Assembly (NCBI RefSeq): GCF_026262505.1
Contig: NC_067203.1
Span: forward strand, 2,108,001 to 2,172,000
DNA length: 64,000 nucleotides
Source of the DNA: Trichomonas vaginalis G3
Lineage: Eukaryota > Parabasalia > Trichomonadida > Trichomonadidae
Direction of reading: 5' to 3'
Part shown: positions 31,318 through 41,314 of the stretch, piece by piece
Position numbering within the stretch: the first letter of the stretch is position 1
How the letters are laid out: every line of letters begins with the position of its first letter
The notes under the pieces: generated by a model
Told to the model about the DNA's origin: nothing
What the model saw: the letters and a program-made list of their open reading frames with translations, nothing else
Databases searched by the model: none
Position numbers and translations under genes: made by a program

Positions 31318-31752
31318 CTACTCAACAGGAATGAGACCCTTACTGACTATGTATTCGTTTAATGCTTGATGAAAACAATGGTACATATTATCGTATGGGT
31401 ATACACAACGTCTGTTTCCATCGTCGTCGTATATGTAGAGCTCAAATCCAGTCCAACCTTCTTTTGTACAATATGTAGCTTTATTTAAGTATGCATTTAT
31501 GTAGATAAGGCAATTTTCTTCATCGCTCCAGAAATAATTTTTGTTCTTTGTTGAAATAGTTTTCGTTCCTCTGCGACCATAAGGAATGTATGCAATGAAC
31601 TTTGCGTCATATGGGATTGTAATATATTCAGGGTTTCTTTCATCGTCAATGGGTCTGTCTTTGTTAAAATGCATGTTCCTCAGTTTTACTTGAGTTTTGA
31701 ATAGTTCACGGAAACGTTCTGGGAAAGAGTCATAGTAAATGTAGTCAGACAT
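31318..31752 (-). CDS. TIR-encoded 144-residue protein, copy 2
   Basis: The same protein as at 9519-9953 apart from one residue (ITIPYD here, ITILYD there). It is intact. It has the T-rich leader ending in CATTGTAAAGGC before the ATG. The function is unknown. Confidence 0.75.
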   Translation of the reverse strand: MSDYIYYDSFPERFRELFKTQVKLRNMHFNKDRPIDDERNPEYITIPYDAKFIAYIPYGRRGTKTISTKNKNYFWSDEENCLIYINAYLNKATYCTKEGWTGFELYIYDDDGNRRCVYPYDNMYHCFHQALNEYIVSKGLIPVE

Positions 31753-31980
31753 GCCTTTACAATGAAATAAAAAAGTTGGAAAATAAATAAAATAAGGTTA
31801 TTTTTTATTTAGTGAGGATGGTAGTGAATTCGTTAGTGAAGTCGTTAGTGAATATTTAAGGTTAAGTTGGTGTTATGGTTCTGTTGTAAAATATACGTTA
31901 GTGGTTTTGTAAAGTGTCAAACCGTTATCTTGGGTACGGTGGAACGCAGTGCCACAGTACTGAAGATAGGGATACTAACT

Positions 31981-31985
31981 TATGA
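31981..31985. repeat. Target-site duplication TATGA, right
   Basis: Matches the TATGA at 9286-9290 and directly follows the last base of Polinton B. Confidence 0.8.
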
Positions 31986-32500
31986 TGAGAAAAATCATAT
32001 CAAAACAGCTCTAATCGAACATTCTACACAGCTTAGCATCCAGCTAGTTCCAAGTAATGCGATTACAACATCAACGGCCAAAGCCTTTCAGAGTCCTTTA
32101 ATCATTTCTTCTCATCTCAATGTGAAGTGGCCCCAAACAAACTACAAGCTGACGTTACAACGCATTACAACCCGGTTAATACGAGCATATACATTAGAGC
32201 TGCTTTGTTATGATCTCCCTCATCAATTGATGAGAGATCTCATTATGAAGCAGCTCCAATCGAACTAAAAACCTACATACAAATGAGTGAAAACAAACTC
32301 ATTAGAGTTGTGTTGCTTTGATTTCTCTCATCAGAAGATGAGAGATACCAGAACAAAACAACTCTAATCAAACTTTCTACACAACTCAGCACAGTATCAA
32401 TGCAAAGTAATGCGTCTGTATCGTTAACAAGCAAAGTTGTTTCGGGTCCTTCCATTTTGGAAGAATTCGGAACAACTTTGCGAATTGATAGTGTAAACCC
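31986..32500. repeat. Host hairpin-repeat array
   Basis: After the right arm of the split hairpin (to ~32015) come whole hairpins at 32192-32260 and 32300-32369, each of the form CATTAGAG(T/C)TG.GTTG...CTCATC..GATGAG...CAACTCTAAT. Spacers are also repeated: TTCTACACAGCTTAGCA at 32021 and TTCTACACAACTCAGCA at 32373, each followed by AAGTAATGCG. This is a tandem array with a unit of a few hundred bases; it contains no gene. Confidence 0.7.
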
Positions 32501-32699
32501 ATATACATGAAAGCGTGCATGCATAAAGACAGGTATTGTCAGCAATGACTACCTGCCCAGCTATGAGTGATCAGAGAATTACCATCTCAGGCTTTTTGAG
32601 AATGTTTCAGCCAGGACCCTCGTATGTTGACTGTGAGAAAGGCATCCTTTATCTGAAATAGATGCTTTTCCAACAATCAAATTCGAAGATCTTCGACGT

Positions 32700-32925
32700 T
32701 GTTGTAAAAAGAGAAGGAGAAGGAAAGAAGAGGAAGGAGAGGAAGAAGGAAAGGAAAAGAAGAAGAAGAAAAAAGAAAAAAAGAAGAAGGACATATTAAA
32801 TATAATGCGCACTTAATAGTGCCGAGGCGGCGGAGCCGCCGAGGCGCGATTTTTTTGACCCTATATTACCGCACGGCGATGTTTTTCTCGATTTTGTACA
32901 GCCCTACTGATACAATATCCTTAAG
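32700..32925 (+). repeat. Composite polypurine tract plus GC-hairpin repeat, copy 2
   Basis: It has the same order of parts as 4262-4530: a ~90-bp purine tract, ACATATTAAATATAATGCGC, a GC hairpin (GCGGCGGAGCCGCC, here with a wholly different stem), GCGCGATTTTTTTGACC, and the tail TTTTGTACAGCCCTACTGAT. The flanking features outside the GC hairpin are conserved while the stem differs. Confidence 0.7.
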
Positions 32926-34194
32926 TTTTACTAAAAAGAATTTTTTAAAATCCCTGCAGATTCGGGGATTTTTTAATTTTTTGATTTTTTTCGCAAATTT
33001 TTCGAAAAAAAAATATTTTCAGAAGAGCCTTAACGGCTAAGTTTTATGTTTAATGTTGAGTATCAAAAAGAATGGGCGTCTGATATAGTCATCATATATC
33101 CCAGAAGCAAATAAAAATTCTGACTTTTTAAGCATAAAAAAATGAAATTTTATTTTTTGCAAAAAACAGGCCCCCTGGATGTACGTTTATTTGAGAGGAG
33201 GAGGATTAAATTTTTGAAAGCAGTAAAATTTGTAAATATTCTAGTTCTATAATAATATGTATTATTTTAAAAAATAAAAAATTAAAGCACGTTAAAATTT
33301 TTTTTGATGAATTTTTACAAAAGCTACTTAGGATTATGCAAAATATAGTAATTAAACATAAATTTCAAATCAGATTTTACTTATGATAAATATTTTCAAT
33401 TTCCGAAAATTAAGTTCAGATCGACTCGATACGTTGTAATTACTAGATAAGGTGCCAAAAACCTATTAAACAGTATCAAAACTATCAAGATTGTAATGTT
33501 TTTGAAGAAAAATTTATAGAATTATGAACTTCAAACAGATATTATGTAAATAAAAATAATATAATGGATTTGTTTATTCGTATAATAGCAGCAATAAGTC
33601 GATTATTCACTTCTACTTCTGAGATTTGAATTTAATTTCGACAGAAAAAGAGATTCAAGAGGAAAATACTAGGGAATACAAACTGCCACCATGACAGGAT
33701 TATTATGGAGCCAAGTTGTACTTTTTGATATTTTTAGAGTTTTACTACCTATTTAGGTACCAAGTAATTGCTTAAAAATTAAGGTTCTAAATTCTGAAGT
33801 TTACATGATCCTCCCGGGCGCACCCTTAAATTACAATGCAAAAACGAATATTTCACTAAATAATGGAATTACAGCAATTTTAAATCGGTAAATAGCTTAT
33901 ATAATATGTAAACATTTCATCTAATACAAAGAACTTCCAAAATATATCTTTTATATCTCATATTCTGAGTGTATTTTAAGAAAAATGAAATATCCAAAAA
34001 ATTTACTGATTCTTTAACCAAACATCTATAATATATCATATTGCATACAAAGTAAACTGTTTTGGTGAGAAATGAAAATTTTCATATTTTATAGGAAGCA
34101 ACATTAAAGAATAGTTAAAAAGTATTGTAGTCTGCATTCATAAATAAATATTATTTATTACAATAAGGTCAGTAGATTTGATTTTTAACAAAAA
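32926..34194. other. Gene-free host stretch
   Basis: AT-rich, with A/T runs. I see no gene, no tRNA-like cloverleaf and no repeat shared with elsewhere in the window. Confidence 0.5.
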
Positions 34195-36485
34195 TTACAA
34201 ATGATTTTCGGCTGAAGAATCCTCTTGCTCTTCCTCGTATTCATATTGGAAGTCCTCTTCTTCAAGAGCATCAAATTCTTCTTGATCGGGGTAATTTTTG
34301 AGAGTATTTTTGTCGTTTTGTTCTGATTCTGCCTTTGCTTCTTTCTTTGCATGGACGTATCTTACAGAAATCATTGCACCTCTCTTTGAGAGTGTTCCGG
34401 GCTTCGAAATCTTGAAAATGGCTGCATGTCTGTATAATTGCGTAAGATAATGCATAAATGTACTAATATCCAATAAGAAATGTGAATAATCAATGCCGAA
34501 TCCGACAATTCCAAGAACATTATCAACAATTCTCACTATCTCTTCATCGTTCTCTGCCAAAACTATATGGACGTTATGTACGTTAGGATCCAAAGTTGGT
34601 CTTTCTCATGTGAAACATTGAATTCTTGTAGGTGCATTGCATCAATAAGAGTTCCGCAAATTTGGACAACATCATATCATGAGTATCACGATGGCAGCAA
34701 GCTAGACGGATTAAGCCAAATAAGTGTTCTAGGCTCATGGTCGTCATTCTGCTAAAGTTCAAATTGGGATTCCTTGCGAGTTCGTAGTATAAAACCAGAA
34801 TACTTTGCAAAGCTCTTTCCAATGCTTCAACTGGAGCAAAGAAATATCTTTTTCCGTTTGCTCTTTTTCTTCCGGCATGCCTAGTTCCATTTGGAAGTTG
34901 ATTTTCAACGAGAAATTTGTAATACTTCAAGTTGATTAAATATGCAATTCTCAGCATACATAAGCGAGATGCTTGATCGAGACACGGATTGCGGATCGCT
35001 TCGAGCCAAAATGCAACTGATGCCAAGTAAATTCCTTCTCCATACTTACCGCCAAAGAAACAGGAAGCCATAACAGGAATGGAAAATAATGCTATCGGAT
35101 ATTCATCATTCATTGAAGCATTTTTTCCAAAGTCATGAAGTGCATCGCCACAATCATAGCATGAGAGGATTGATTCGATACTAATGACATACGTATCATC
35201 AATTGGAGACATAACAAGGACTCCATTGTAAAAAATCAACATTGTACGCCTATTTTTTGCGTAATGTATTACGTCTGTTATAAAAAACGTTTCTCCTGCA
35301 TTAATTTTACTTTCGACAACACGTAAACACTCAGCAAAATCTTCAAGCGGAAGTTCTTCGAAAGTTTTCTTTTGAAAATCACGATAACCAGAATCTCCAT
35401 CGGTGCAGACATATGGAATAATGAATACTTTCTTAAGACTTTCTAGAACTTTATCTACATCTTGTCTGATTTCTTCAGTACACTTTCCATGAAAATATGG
35501 AACAGTTGCAACAAGTATCTTTTTTGCATCACAGTTCAGAGGCATGAAATAAAACGCAAATATATTGTTAAATACTTGTTTGTTGACATTTGGTGGCCAT
35601 TCATCAACTTTAACAGCATCAATAGCTATAGTTCCATATATTTTTTCACCATTTACATTTGTAGGAAAAGAAAGAAGCTCAATAAGCTTCATAATGTCTG
35701 CTTCTTCTAGTGCGGCCTTAATACCTGCCGTTTTTTTGCGGAAATGCCTTTGTAATGAAGAATATCCTGGAATTCCGAAAATATTATGGGTAATTTCTTG
35801 TGAAGTTGGGGAATGAAACTTCAATGCATTTGCATATTCATAAGTAGCATCTTCAAATCTTCTTGCTGGATCTGGGAGTGCAAGATTTTTGGCGATGTCC
35901 TTCAAGATCTCCTTCTGTAACATTGTGCATTTACTTAAATCTAACTGAACAATGTCAGGATTCGGATTTTCCTTTTCTTTTGGAGTTTCATTTTGAGTAG
36001 GATGCAATCTTTGAGCAAAACCATCATATCTATGGTTTTTTTTTGTATTTTCCTTCTCTTGCACGAGCAGCTTGCTCCGATTTCATTTGCTTATGCTTTA
36101 TTGTTAGATATTCATTAAGAAATGATTCATAAATTTTGTCGTCTCCCATAAGCTTTGACAATCCTTGGTAAAGTTGAGAAAGAGTTTCTTCACTTTGACT
36201 TTTTTCCTGGTAAATCTTCTTTATCATTTCCATAGCAAATTCCATTGGGAAGTGAGAAAGATTGTTATTGATGATTTCGGCAAAATCTTCCTCTTCCTGG
36301 GTTTGCAATTGTTCTTCTTCATGAATTTGCGATTGTTCATTCTCGTACTCAATTAGGGCCCCTGACGCTTCCTCAATTGGTAATTGAACATGAGATTCCC
36401 GACTTAATGGCGAGTTTGTGGGATAAGCCTCTAACACAATAGTTGGCTGATCAATGTTTTGCTGTCCATCAGTGACAGAATTCAT
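34195..36485 (-). pseudogene. DDE transposase-like gene in three overlapping frames
   Basis: Three minus-strand frames follow each other: 36485-36030 (MNSVTDGQQNIDQ..., acidic), 36064-34583 (493 codons, the core) and 34593-34195 (acidic C-terminus). The core contains TIAIDAVKV, VCTDGDSGYRDF and SLEHLFGLIRLACCHRDTHD, which look like the D, D and E of a DDE-type transposase with a P-element/THAP9-like ending; the family is uncertain. The first junction lies at a run of nine A's (coding strand), the second near GGATCCTAACG. Either the gene carries two frameshifts, or slippage at the A-run joins frames. No flanking inverted repeats were found. It could be a dead DNA transposon or a decaying domesticated gene. 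Confidence 0.55.
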
Positions 36486-36590
36486 TGTTGGCCAAGCAAT
36501 GTTGAAAAATGAAGTTAAAGCTTGGCGCGATAAATTGAATATGATGTCAAAAAATTGAGAAGAAAATTTGCGCCAAAAAATAATTATCAA

Positions 36591-37342
36591 TCTAATTTGC
36601 TTTAAAATACTAACTATGTCATGATATATTATTATTTTCTAATGAATTCATGTTTTTCCAAGAATTATTATAATGTCTTTCCCGTTTTTGAATATTTGCA
36701 AAGATTAGTAGGATATTGAGTAGTAAATTTGATAAATAAATCTAAATGGTTGCATTTATTGCAGAAACGTAACAAAAAAAATCTTCAAATTTCAGCATTT
36801 CTTCAATTCTCTAGTAACTTTTTCTAAAATGTATATAATTATATTCTATGATAAACTGTTATTATCTTGAATACAAAGAGAATCCATTTTACTGGGCCAT
36901 TTTTTGGAATTGAAATAATTGGAAATTAACACCTCATTTTAACATCTTCAAACGCATTTCTATTATAATTAAATATGCTTCACAGCATTAAAATTGAAAA
37001 ATAAGACTTTTAAAAATTATCTAATATATCTGCTGAAGAACTAGAAAATTTCATATACTGTAAGAGAATCATCAATTGTTCAGATGGTGTTTAATATCAT
37101 GGTATCAATACAACTGGAATATATACTTTATTCATCTAGTTCTATGATGATTTATAGCCTCATGAATTTTTAAAATTTTGTCAAAAATAGTGAATGTACC
37201 TTTATTTTGGATAAAAAAGTATATTAAAATAATATCATGAAATAACAACTTTATTTAGAAAAAACGATGAATACGTGAGCCTTTGAATAAGATAACAATT
37301 TTCAGCTAAAAGAGAAAAATGGCTCAGGCCAATTATTCTGGA
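36591..37342. other. Gene-free host stretch
   Basis: AT-rich intergenic DNA without a supported gene or repeat. Confidence 0.5.
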
Positions 37343-37645
37343 TCATGCAGTCTTTGGTTCTTGATGTAGTGAATTGAAGTTTAACCCCATGAGTTGGCAA
37401 TTTTTGAAAAACTCTAATTGCTTCATAAGAGTTTGGTTCTGTGATTCAATTATGCTTATTTTGCTGCTAAATTCGCTTATTGCGTTCTTTAATTGTATAT
37501 TTTCTGATTCTAACCTTTTCATGTATTCACCTTTTCTATGGTGCTTTTTCTTCTGAGGAGTCTCCGCGATAGGAGGTTGTTGAATAGTTTCGGTTGGAAT
37601 AAACTGAAAATTATTGTTAATTGAGGCAGTTTCTTGTGTATTCAT
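37343..37645 (-). CDS. Small bZIP-like protein
   Basis: A 100-residue host protein. After a polar N-terminus a short basic stretch (QKKKHHRKGEYMKRLE) runs into a heptad region (LESENIQLKNAISEFSSKIS ... QNQTLMKQLEFF) that forms a leucine-zipper-like coiled coil. The Y-x3-L-E-x2-N spacing matches bZIP transcription factors, but the usual N-x7-R of the basic region is not clear. Small bZIP-like proteins of this size are common in trichomonads. The host motif AAAAGTGAC lies 37655-37663 on the coding strand, ~10 bases upstream of the ATG. Confidence 0.55.
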   Translation of the reverse strand: MNTQETASINNNFQFIPTETIQQPPIAETPQKKKHHRKGEYMKRLESENIQLKNAISEFSSKISIIESQNQTLMKQLEFFKNCQLMGLNFNSLHQEPKTA

Positions 37646-38271
37646 GGAAATTATGTCACTTTTTATAAAAATCTTTTTTGAAAGAAGGTAATCGCAAATT
37701 GAATGCAGCCTTTTAATTTTAGATCATTGTTTCGTCGTTAAATTCTTTTTTGCACTCAATGAACATATGCCGATTAAATTAATTAAACTTCAAAGGTTTG
37801 TAAAATTGCGATCAAATGGGATTTGAATTAAAATCAATTGGAAAATCGTGCTGGCATAAGCCAATATTCATATATGCTCGATCGTACAAGGAAAATATGC
37901 TGAAAACTTGGGGTTGTAATTTCAAATAGAGCTAAAAGCATAAATTACATATTGAGTCGTTCAATAATTATCAAAAGATAATTGAATATGATCTAATTTT
38001 TTGATATTGATATGAATATTCCGAATTGAAAATCTAAAAGCTGAGTTGTAAAAAATCCTATGTTGTACATATGATATTTATCGAATTTATAATATAATTA
38101 TATGTTGAAAACATGAAAACATAATGAATTGAAATTTTTGAAATAAAGAAAGTTGTGTATAGTTAAAATGCTTCAATTTTTACTATTAACTATCGCAAAA
38201 ATGATCAATTTGAGATGATAAATGTTTAAAATACATTTCAAAATTGAAAAATTAACAAATTAATATTATGT
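37646..38271. other. Intergenic stretch between bZIP-like gene and GTPase
   Basis: AT-rich. It holds the AAAAGTGAC motif of the bZIP-like gene at its left end and nothing else I can support. Confidence 0.5.
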
Positions 38272-38811
38272 TTAGCCTTGCTTCTTCTTAATCAATGAAA
38301 GTAAGGATTTAAACGCATCCTGAATGTTTTGACCAGTTTTCGCGGATGTTGCAAAAAATTTAATTCCGTGCTTTGTTGCCCATTTTCCGGCTTCATCATT
38401 AGTAACTGCCACTGATCCATCAGATTTGGTTCCTATCAAAACACTCGTCAACCAATCAGCATTATATTTTACTCCTTCGTCTATCCACTTTTGAAGATTA
38501 TCAAATGATTGTCTATTTGTTAAATCGAAAACTAGAATGAAGCCATTGGCTTCTGGATAAAATTCATTTCTAACTTCTGTATATAAGTCATTGCCGCTAA
38601 GATCCCAATAATGAATGTATGTTGGTGATCCATCAACATCAATTCTCTGAGATGAATAGTCAATACCAATTGTTGGAGTAGTTTTAGATAAACCTGAATC
38701 TGGTGCCAAGTATTTGTTAAGTAAACATGTTTTTCCAGTTGACTGGTCTCCAATCAACAATACTTTCATTTTTCCTAGAGTTGGTAACTGTACATCTACT
38801 TTCCTGCTCAT
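38272..38811 (-). CDS. Ras-superfamily GTPase of RJL (DNAJC27-like) type
   Basis: 179 residues. Nucleotide-binding boxes: G1 GDQSTGKT (21-28), G2 threonine in TPTIGIDY, G3 WDLSGND (69-75), G4 TKSD (128-131, for NKxD), G5 TSAK (155-158). The segment YTEVRNEFYPEANGFILVFD followed by SFDNLQKW closely matches the RJL/DNAJC27 subfamily rather than typical Rabs. The C-terminus (LIKKKQG) has no prenylated cysteine, again as in RJL proteins, and there is no J-domain. In place of the catalytic glutamine after G3 there is an asparagine, which predicts altered GTP hydrolysis. RJL proteins are linked to cilia/flagella and signalling; the role here is unknown. Confidence 0.8.
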   Translation of the reverse strand: MSRKVDVQLPTLGKMKVLLIGDQSTGKTCLLNKYLAPDSGLSKTTPTIGIDYSSQRIDVDGSPTYIHYWDLSGNDLYTEVRNEFYPEANGFILVFDLTNRQSFDNLQKWIDEGVKYNADWLTSVLIGTKSDGSVAVTNDEAGKWATKHGIKFFATSAKTGQNIQDAFKSLLSLIKKKQG

Positions 38812-38890
38812 ATTTTTTTATAAAAATTATAAAAAAATGGAAAAATAGGGGATTTCACCACCCTTTTTTATGAATATGTCTGAATGAAAA

Positions 38891-39799
38891 GTGACAATTC
38901 TTTTGTTTCCTCAATTTAATTTTCGCAGCTCACAGCAAATCCTTGTTTACAAAAACAAGGAGGAAGTATTAGATAAGGTTTTTACATCGCATGAATTAGT
39001 CCATTGCGTTGAAATCGTTACAGATAATAAATTTCCTGCAAATCCGCCGCCTTTACCAGAATTTCAACACGTTTTGCTTAAAACAAAAGCATTTCAGGAC
39101 GATGACGCTATTAATGCTCTATTTGATCCTTCAACAATTTTTCAATCTTTATCTCCTCTTGGAACAGGCAACACAATGGTTGTCAGAAACTCTCGCATCA
39201 CTTTTGTATTAAACCAGCCTACATATGAAAGGTTTGGATTAATTGGAAAAAAGTATGAAAATGTTCATTACATTACAATTCAACCTGATGAGCGCGATAA
39301 GCTGAAACTTATAAGGAAATGCGAAAACGTTGAAGGATTACTTTATTCGGATGATACTTCTTCTTTAGAAAAATATATCAAGAAATCAAGGCCTAGTCCA
39401 TGCCAAATTGATTACTGGACAGCTACAAAACCTCTTGAATTTGATGTAAAGCAATTTGAAAAAGAAGAAACATATCCAGCAGATTGGAAACTAAAAATAT
39501 CAGACGCCATTGACAACTCTTTATTGACAAGGAATCAACTCGAAGGAAGAGATACATATAAACGAATTATTATCATTGGTTCTATTAAATTATCAGCATT
39601 AAAAGATTGGATCATAAATCTTGGCTCAGGAAGCTTTGTTTTGGTTACCATCTGGGACTTTAGAGATCAGATAGCATCATTCATAGGTAATAAGCTTAAA
39701 ATGGACGGTTTTGGAGGAAGTGTTGAATCTATAGTCTTCGGTGACAAAGTTGCACGTCCTTTTAAGTTGCAAACCATCGAATATATAGATGAAGAATAA
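38891..39799 (+). CDS. Rpp40-like RNase P/MRP subunit (start unclear)
   Basis: About 302 codons. Blocks such as FVLNQPTYERFGLIGKKYEN and the end SFVLVTIWDFRDQIASFIG ... GGSVESIVFGDK resemble the RNase P/MRP protein Rpp40 (LSLDKDTYEETGLQGHPSQF; C-terminal WVTLSVQGF..). This would be a protein subunit of the tRNA-processing ribonuclease. The frame opens with GTG at 38891 and has no ATG until about codon 95, although the N-terminal part looks genuinely coding. The AAAAGTGAC motif overlaps the opening codon. A short 5' intron, a non-ATG start or a damaged 5' end are all possible. Confidence 0.5.
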   Translation: MTILLFPQFNFRSSQQILVYKNKEEVLDKVFTSHELVHCVEIVTDNKFPANPPPLPEFQHVLLKTKAFQDDDAINALFDPSTIFQSLSPLGTGNTMVVRNSRITFVLNQPTYERFGLIGKKYENVHYITIQPDERDKLKLIRKCENVEGLLYSDDTSSLEKYIKKSRPSPCQIDYWTATKPLEFDVKQFEKEETYPADWKLKISDAIDNSLLTRNQLEGRDTYKRIIIIGSIKLSALKDWIINLGSGSFVLVTIWDFRDQIASFIGNKLKMDGFGGSVESIVFGDKVARPFKLQTIEYIDEE

Positions 39800-40114
39800 A
39801 TGTTCGTTTAATTTCATGATTGTTTTAAAAAAATATTAAATAAAATTCATGTTTTAACATATTTCTTTTTTAATCAAACTTACAACTGGAAAAATTAATA
39901 ATGATATTGTTAATATGGATAGGTTTACATAATTAATTTTGGTAATTTATTTTTTTAGAGAAATAAAGATGCAATGTAAGTGCATCTTACTTTGTTTATG
40001 CTAAAGAATTCATCGTCCATAGGAGTTCGTCTTTAATGTTTTAGTATTGATGATTTCGAATGCGATAAAAATTGATTTCATTTGTCACTTTTTAGATTTC
40101 ACATTTAATATTTG
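39800..40114. other. Intergenic stretch before acyltransferase
   Basis: AT-rich. It holds GTCACTTTT (the host motif inverted) at 40084-40092 and TTTCACATTT about 15 bases upstream of the ATG, which fits a trichomonad initiator of the TCA-pyrimidine-A/T type. Confidence 0.5.
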
Positions 40115-41314
40115 ATGAGTATTTTAGCAAGATTCTTCAATCCAAAAGCTCAGAAACGTAATGCATCCTTCGAACTTCTCAGATTGTTCGCGACAATCAA
40201 TGTTCTGATCAGGCACATGAAATTTCTTGTTTTTCACACTTCCCAAAACGACAAAGAATATCGCGCATTAATGTTTCTTCATTCACTCACATCGACATGT
40301 GATAATATATTTGTAATAGTGTCCGGATATTTCCTTTGTACCACAGATCTTCGTGTCTCCCGTTTATTCCCACTTATAATCCAAAATTTCTCATATTCAG
40401 TAGGCATGTACTTCTTTGCAATCTCTATGGGCTGGTCACAGTTCAATTGGTATGAATTAGGACGTTTTATGATGCCATTGACGAACGGAGTTTATTGGTT
40501 CGCTCCGCCATTTATAATTTCCCAGATTGCGTTCCGTCCAATGTATAAAGGCTTGTTACAACTTCATCCTCGCTACCATCTCTTACTTGCTGTCATGGTT
40601 TCAGTTGTAGCTGCCGGAGCTACAATGGGATATGGCAAACACATATCACAGTGGGGAGATGGAACTTGCATCAACCTATTTTTCCAATTTCTTTTGATCG
40701 GATCTTATATCAGATTTAATAACGTCAATCCGAGCATGACAGTATGTATTCTTGGTATAATTATTACAGCTGGACTCCACTTCCACGGCATGGTCGGTGA
40801 TTTTGACAAAATTTTGGGAACTCAAACAGTTATTGGCCAACTTGTTCGTTCTGACGCTATTTTCGCTCCTCTTGTTACCCTCGAGACCATCTTTTTACTC
40901 TGCTTCTGCCAGAGGCTCCAGATCACTGGATTAACCCGAACAATAATTAATTTTATTGCAGACTTCAATTACGGTATTTACACATGCCATTGCCATGGAA
41001 AGGTCATGTATCAGTTCACAGGCCAATATTCACCCAACAAACATGTCATTCTCGACCACGAATGGATTCATATGTTATACGGCAGTTTTATGATTTATTT
41101 CGAATGTCTTGTTGTTGAAATTGGACGTTCTATGCTCACAAACTTCTTCATCATCAATACTAAGTGGTATGCTTCATTTTGCGAGGCTGTTGACAATTAT
41201 TTCTCTCCAATTGAAGATAAGCTTAGTGTTGCTGAACAAACAGAAGAAAAAATTGATGAGAATAAGAATGCCCAAGATAATACATCTGATCAGAAGATTT
41301 TCTCTCCTTTATAA
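40115..41314 (+). CDS. Acyltransferase family 3 membrane protein
   Basis: 399 residues from ATG 40115 (MSILARFFNPKA). The N-terminus has NASFELLRLFATINVLIRHM with the histidine expected for this family's active site, followed by about ten hydrophobic segments, for example IFVIVSGYFLC, LLAVMVSVVAAGATMGYG and SMTVCILGIIITAGL. The C-terminal ~40 residues are charged and soluble. Family 3 acyltransferases add acetyl or other acyl groups to sugars or lipids at membranes; the substrate here is unknown. It is a single complete frame without an intron. Confidence 0.8.
   Translation: MSILARFFNPKAQKRNASFELLRLFATINVLIRHMKFLVFHTSQNDKEYRALMFLHSLTSTCDNIFVIVSGYFLCTTDLRVSRLFPLIIQNFSYSVGMYFFAISMGWSQFNWYELGRFMMPLTNGVYWFAPPFIISQIAFRPMYKGLLQLHPRYHLLLAVMVSVVAAGATMGYGKHISQWGDGTCINLFFQFLLIGSYIRFNNVNPSMTVCILGIIITAGLHFHGMVGDFDKILGTQTVIGQLVRSDAIFAPLVTLETIFLLCFCQRLQITGLTRTIINFIADFNYGIYTCHCHGKVMYQFTGQYSPNKHVILDHEWIHMLYGSFMIYFECLVVEIGRSMLTNFFIINTKWYASFCEAVDNYFSPIEDKLSVAEQTEEKIDENKNAQDNTSDQKIFSPL

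Larger units (their letters stand above)
9291..31980. mobile_element. Polinton/Maverick B, full length with TIRs and target duplication
   Basis: A 22,690 bp element starting AGTTAGTATCCC and ending with its reverse complement, flanked by TATGA on both sides. Terminal inverted repeats are 9291-10548 and 30735-31980. Recognisable Polinton parts are polymerase B, retroviral-type integrase, FtsK/HerA-type packaging ATPase, double-jelly-roll-type major capsid protein and a candidate minor capsid protein. Extra cargo includes a 987-residue fibre and two KilA-N proteins. I did not find an adenain-like cysteine protease. Several genes look whole and others are broken, in total about a dozen breaks, most in the polymerase. 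The near-identity of the terminal repeats suggests a recent insertion or ongoing homogenisation of the ends. Confidence 0.93.
30735..31980 (-). repeat. Polinton B terminal inverted repeat, right
   Basis: Reverse complement of 9291-10548, carrying the second copies of the 106- and 144-residue genes, the CGTTAGTG iterons and the GGTGAGATCTCACC block. It ends GGATACTAACT and is followed by the TATGA duplication. Confidence 0.9.

Noticed and set aside
32579-32812. 77-codon frame in the second polypurine repeat
   Set aside because: Pure by-product of the AGG/GAA-rich tract.
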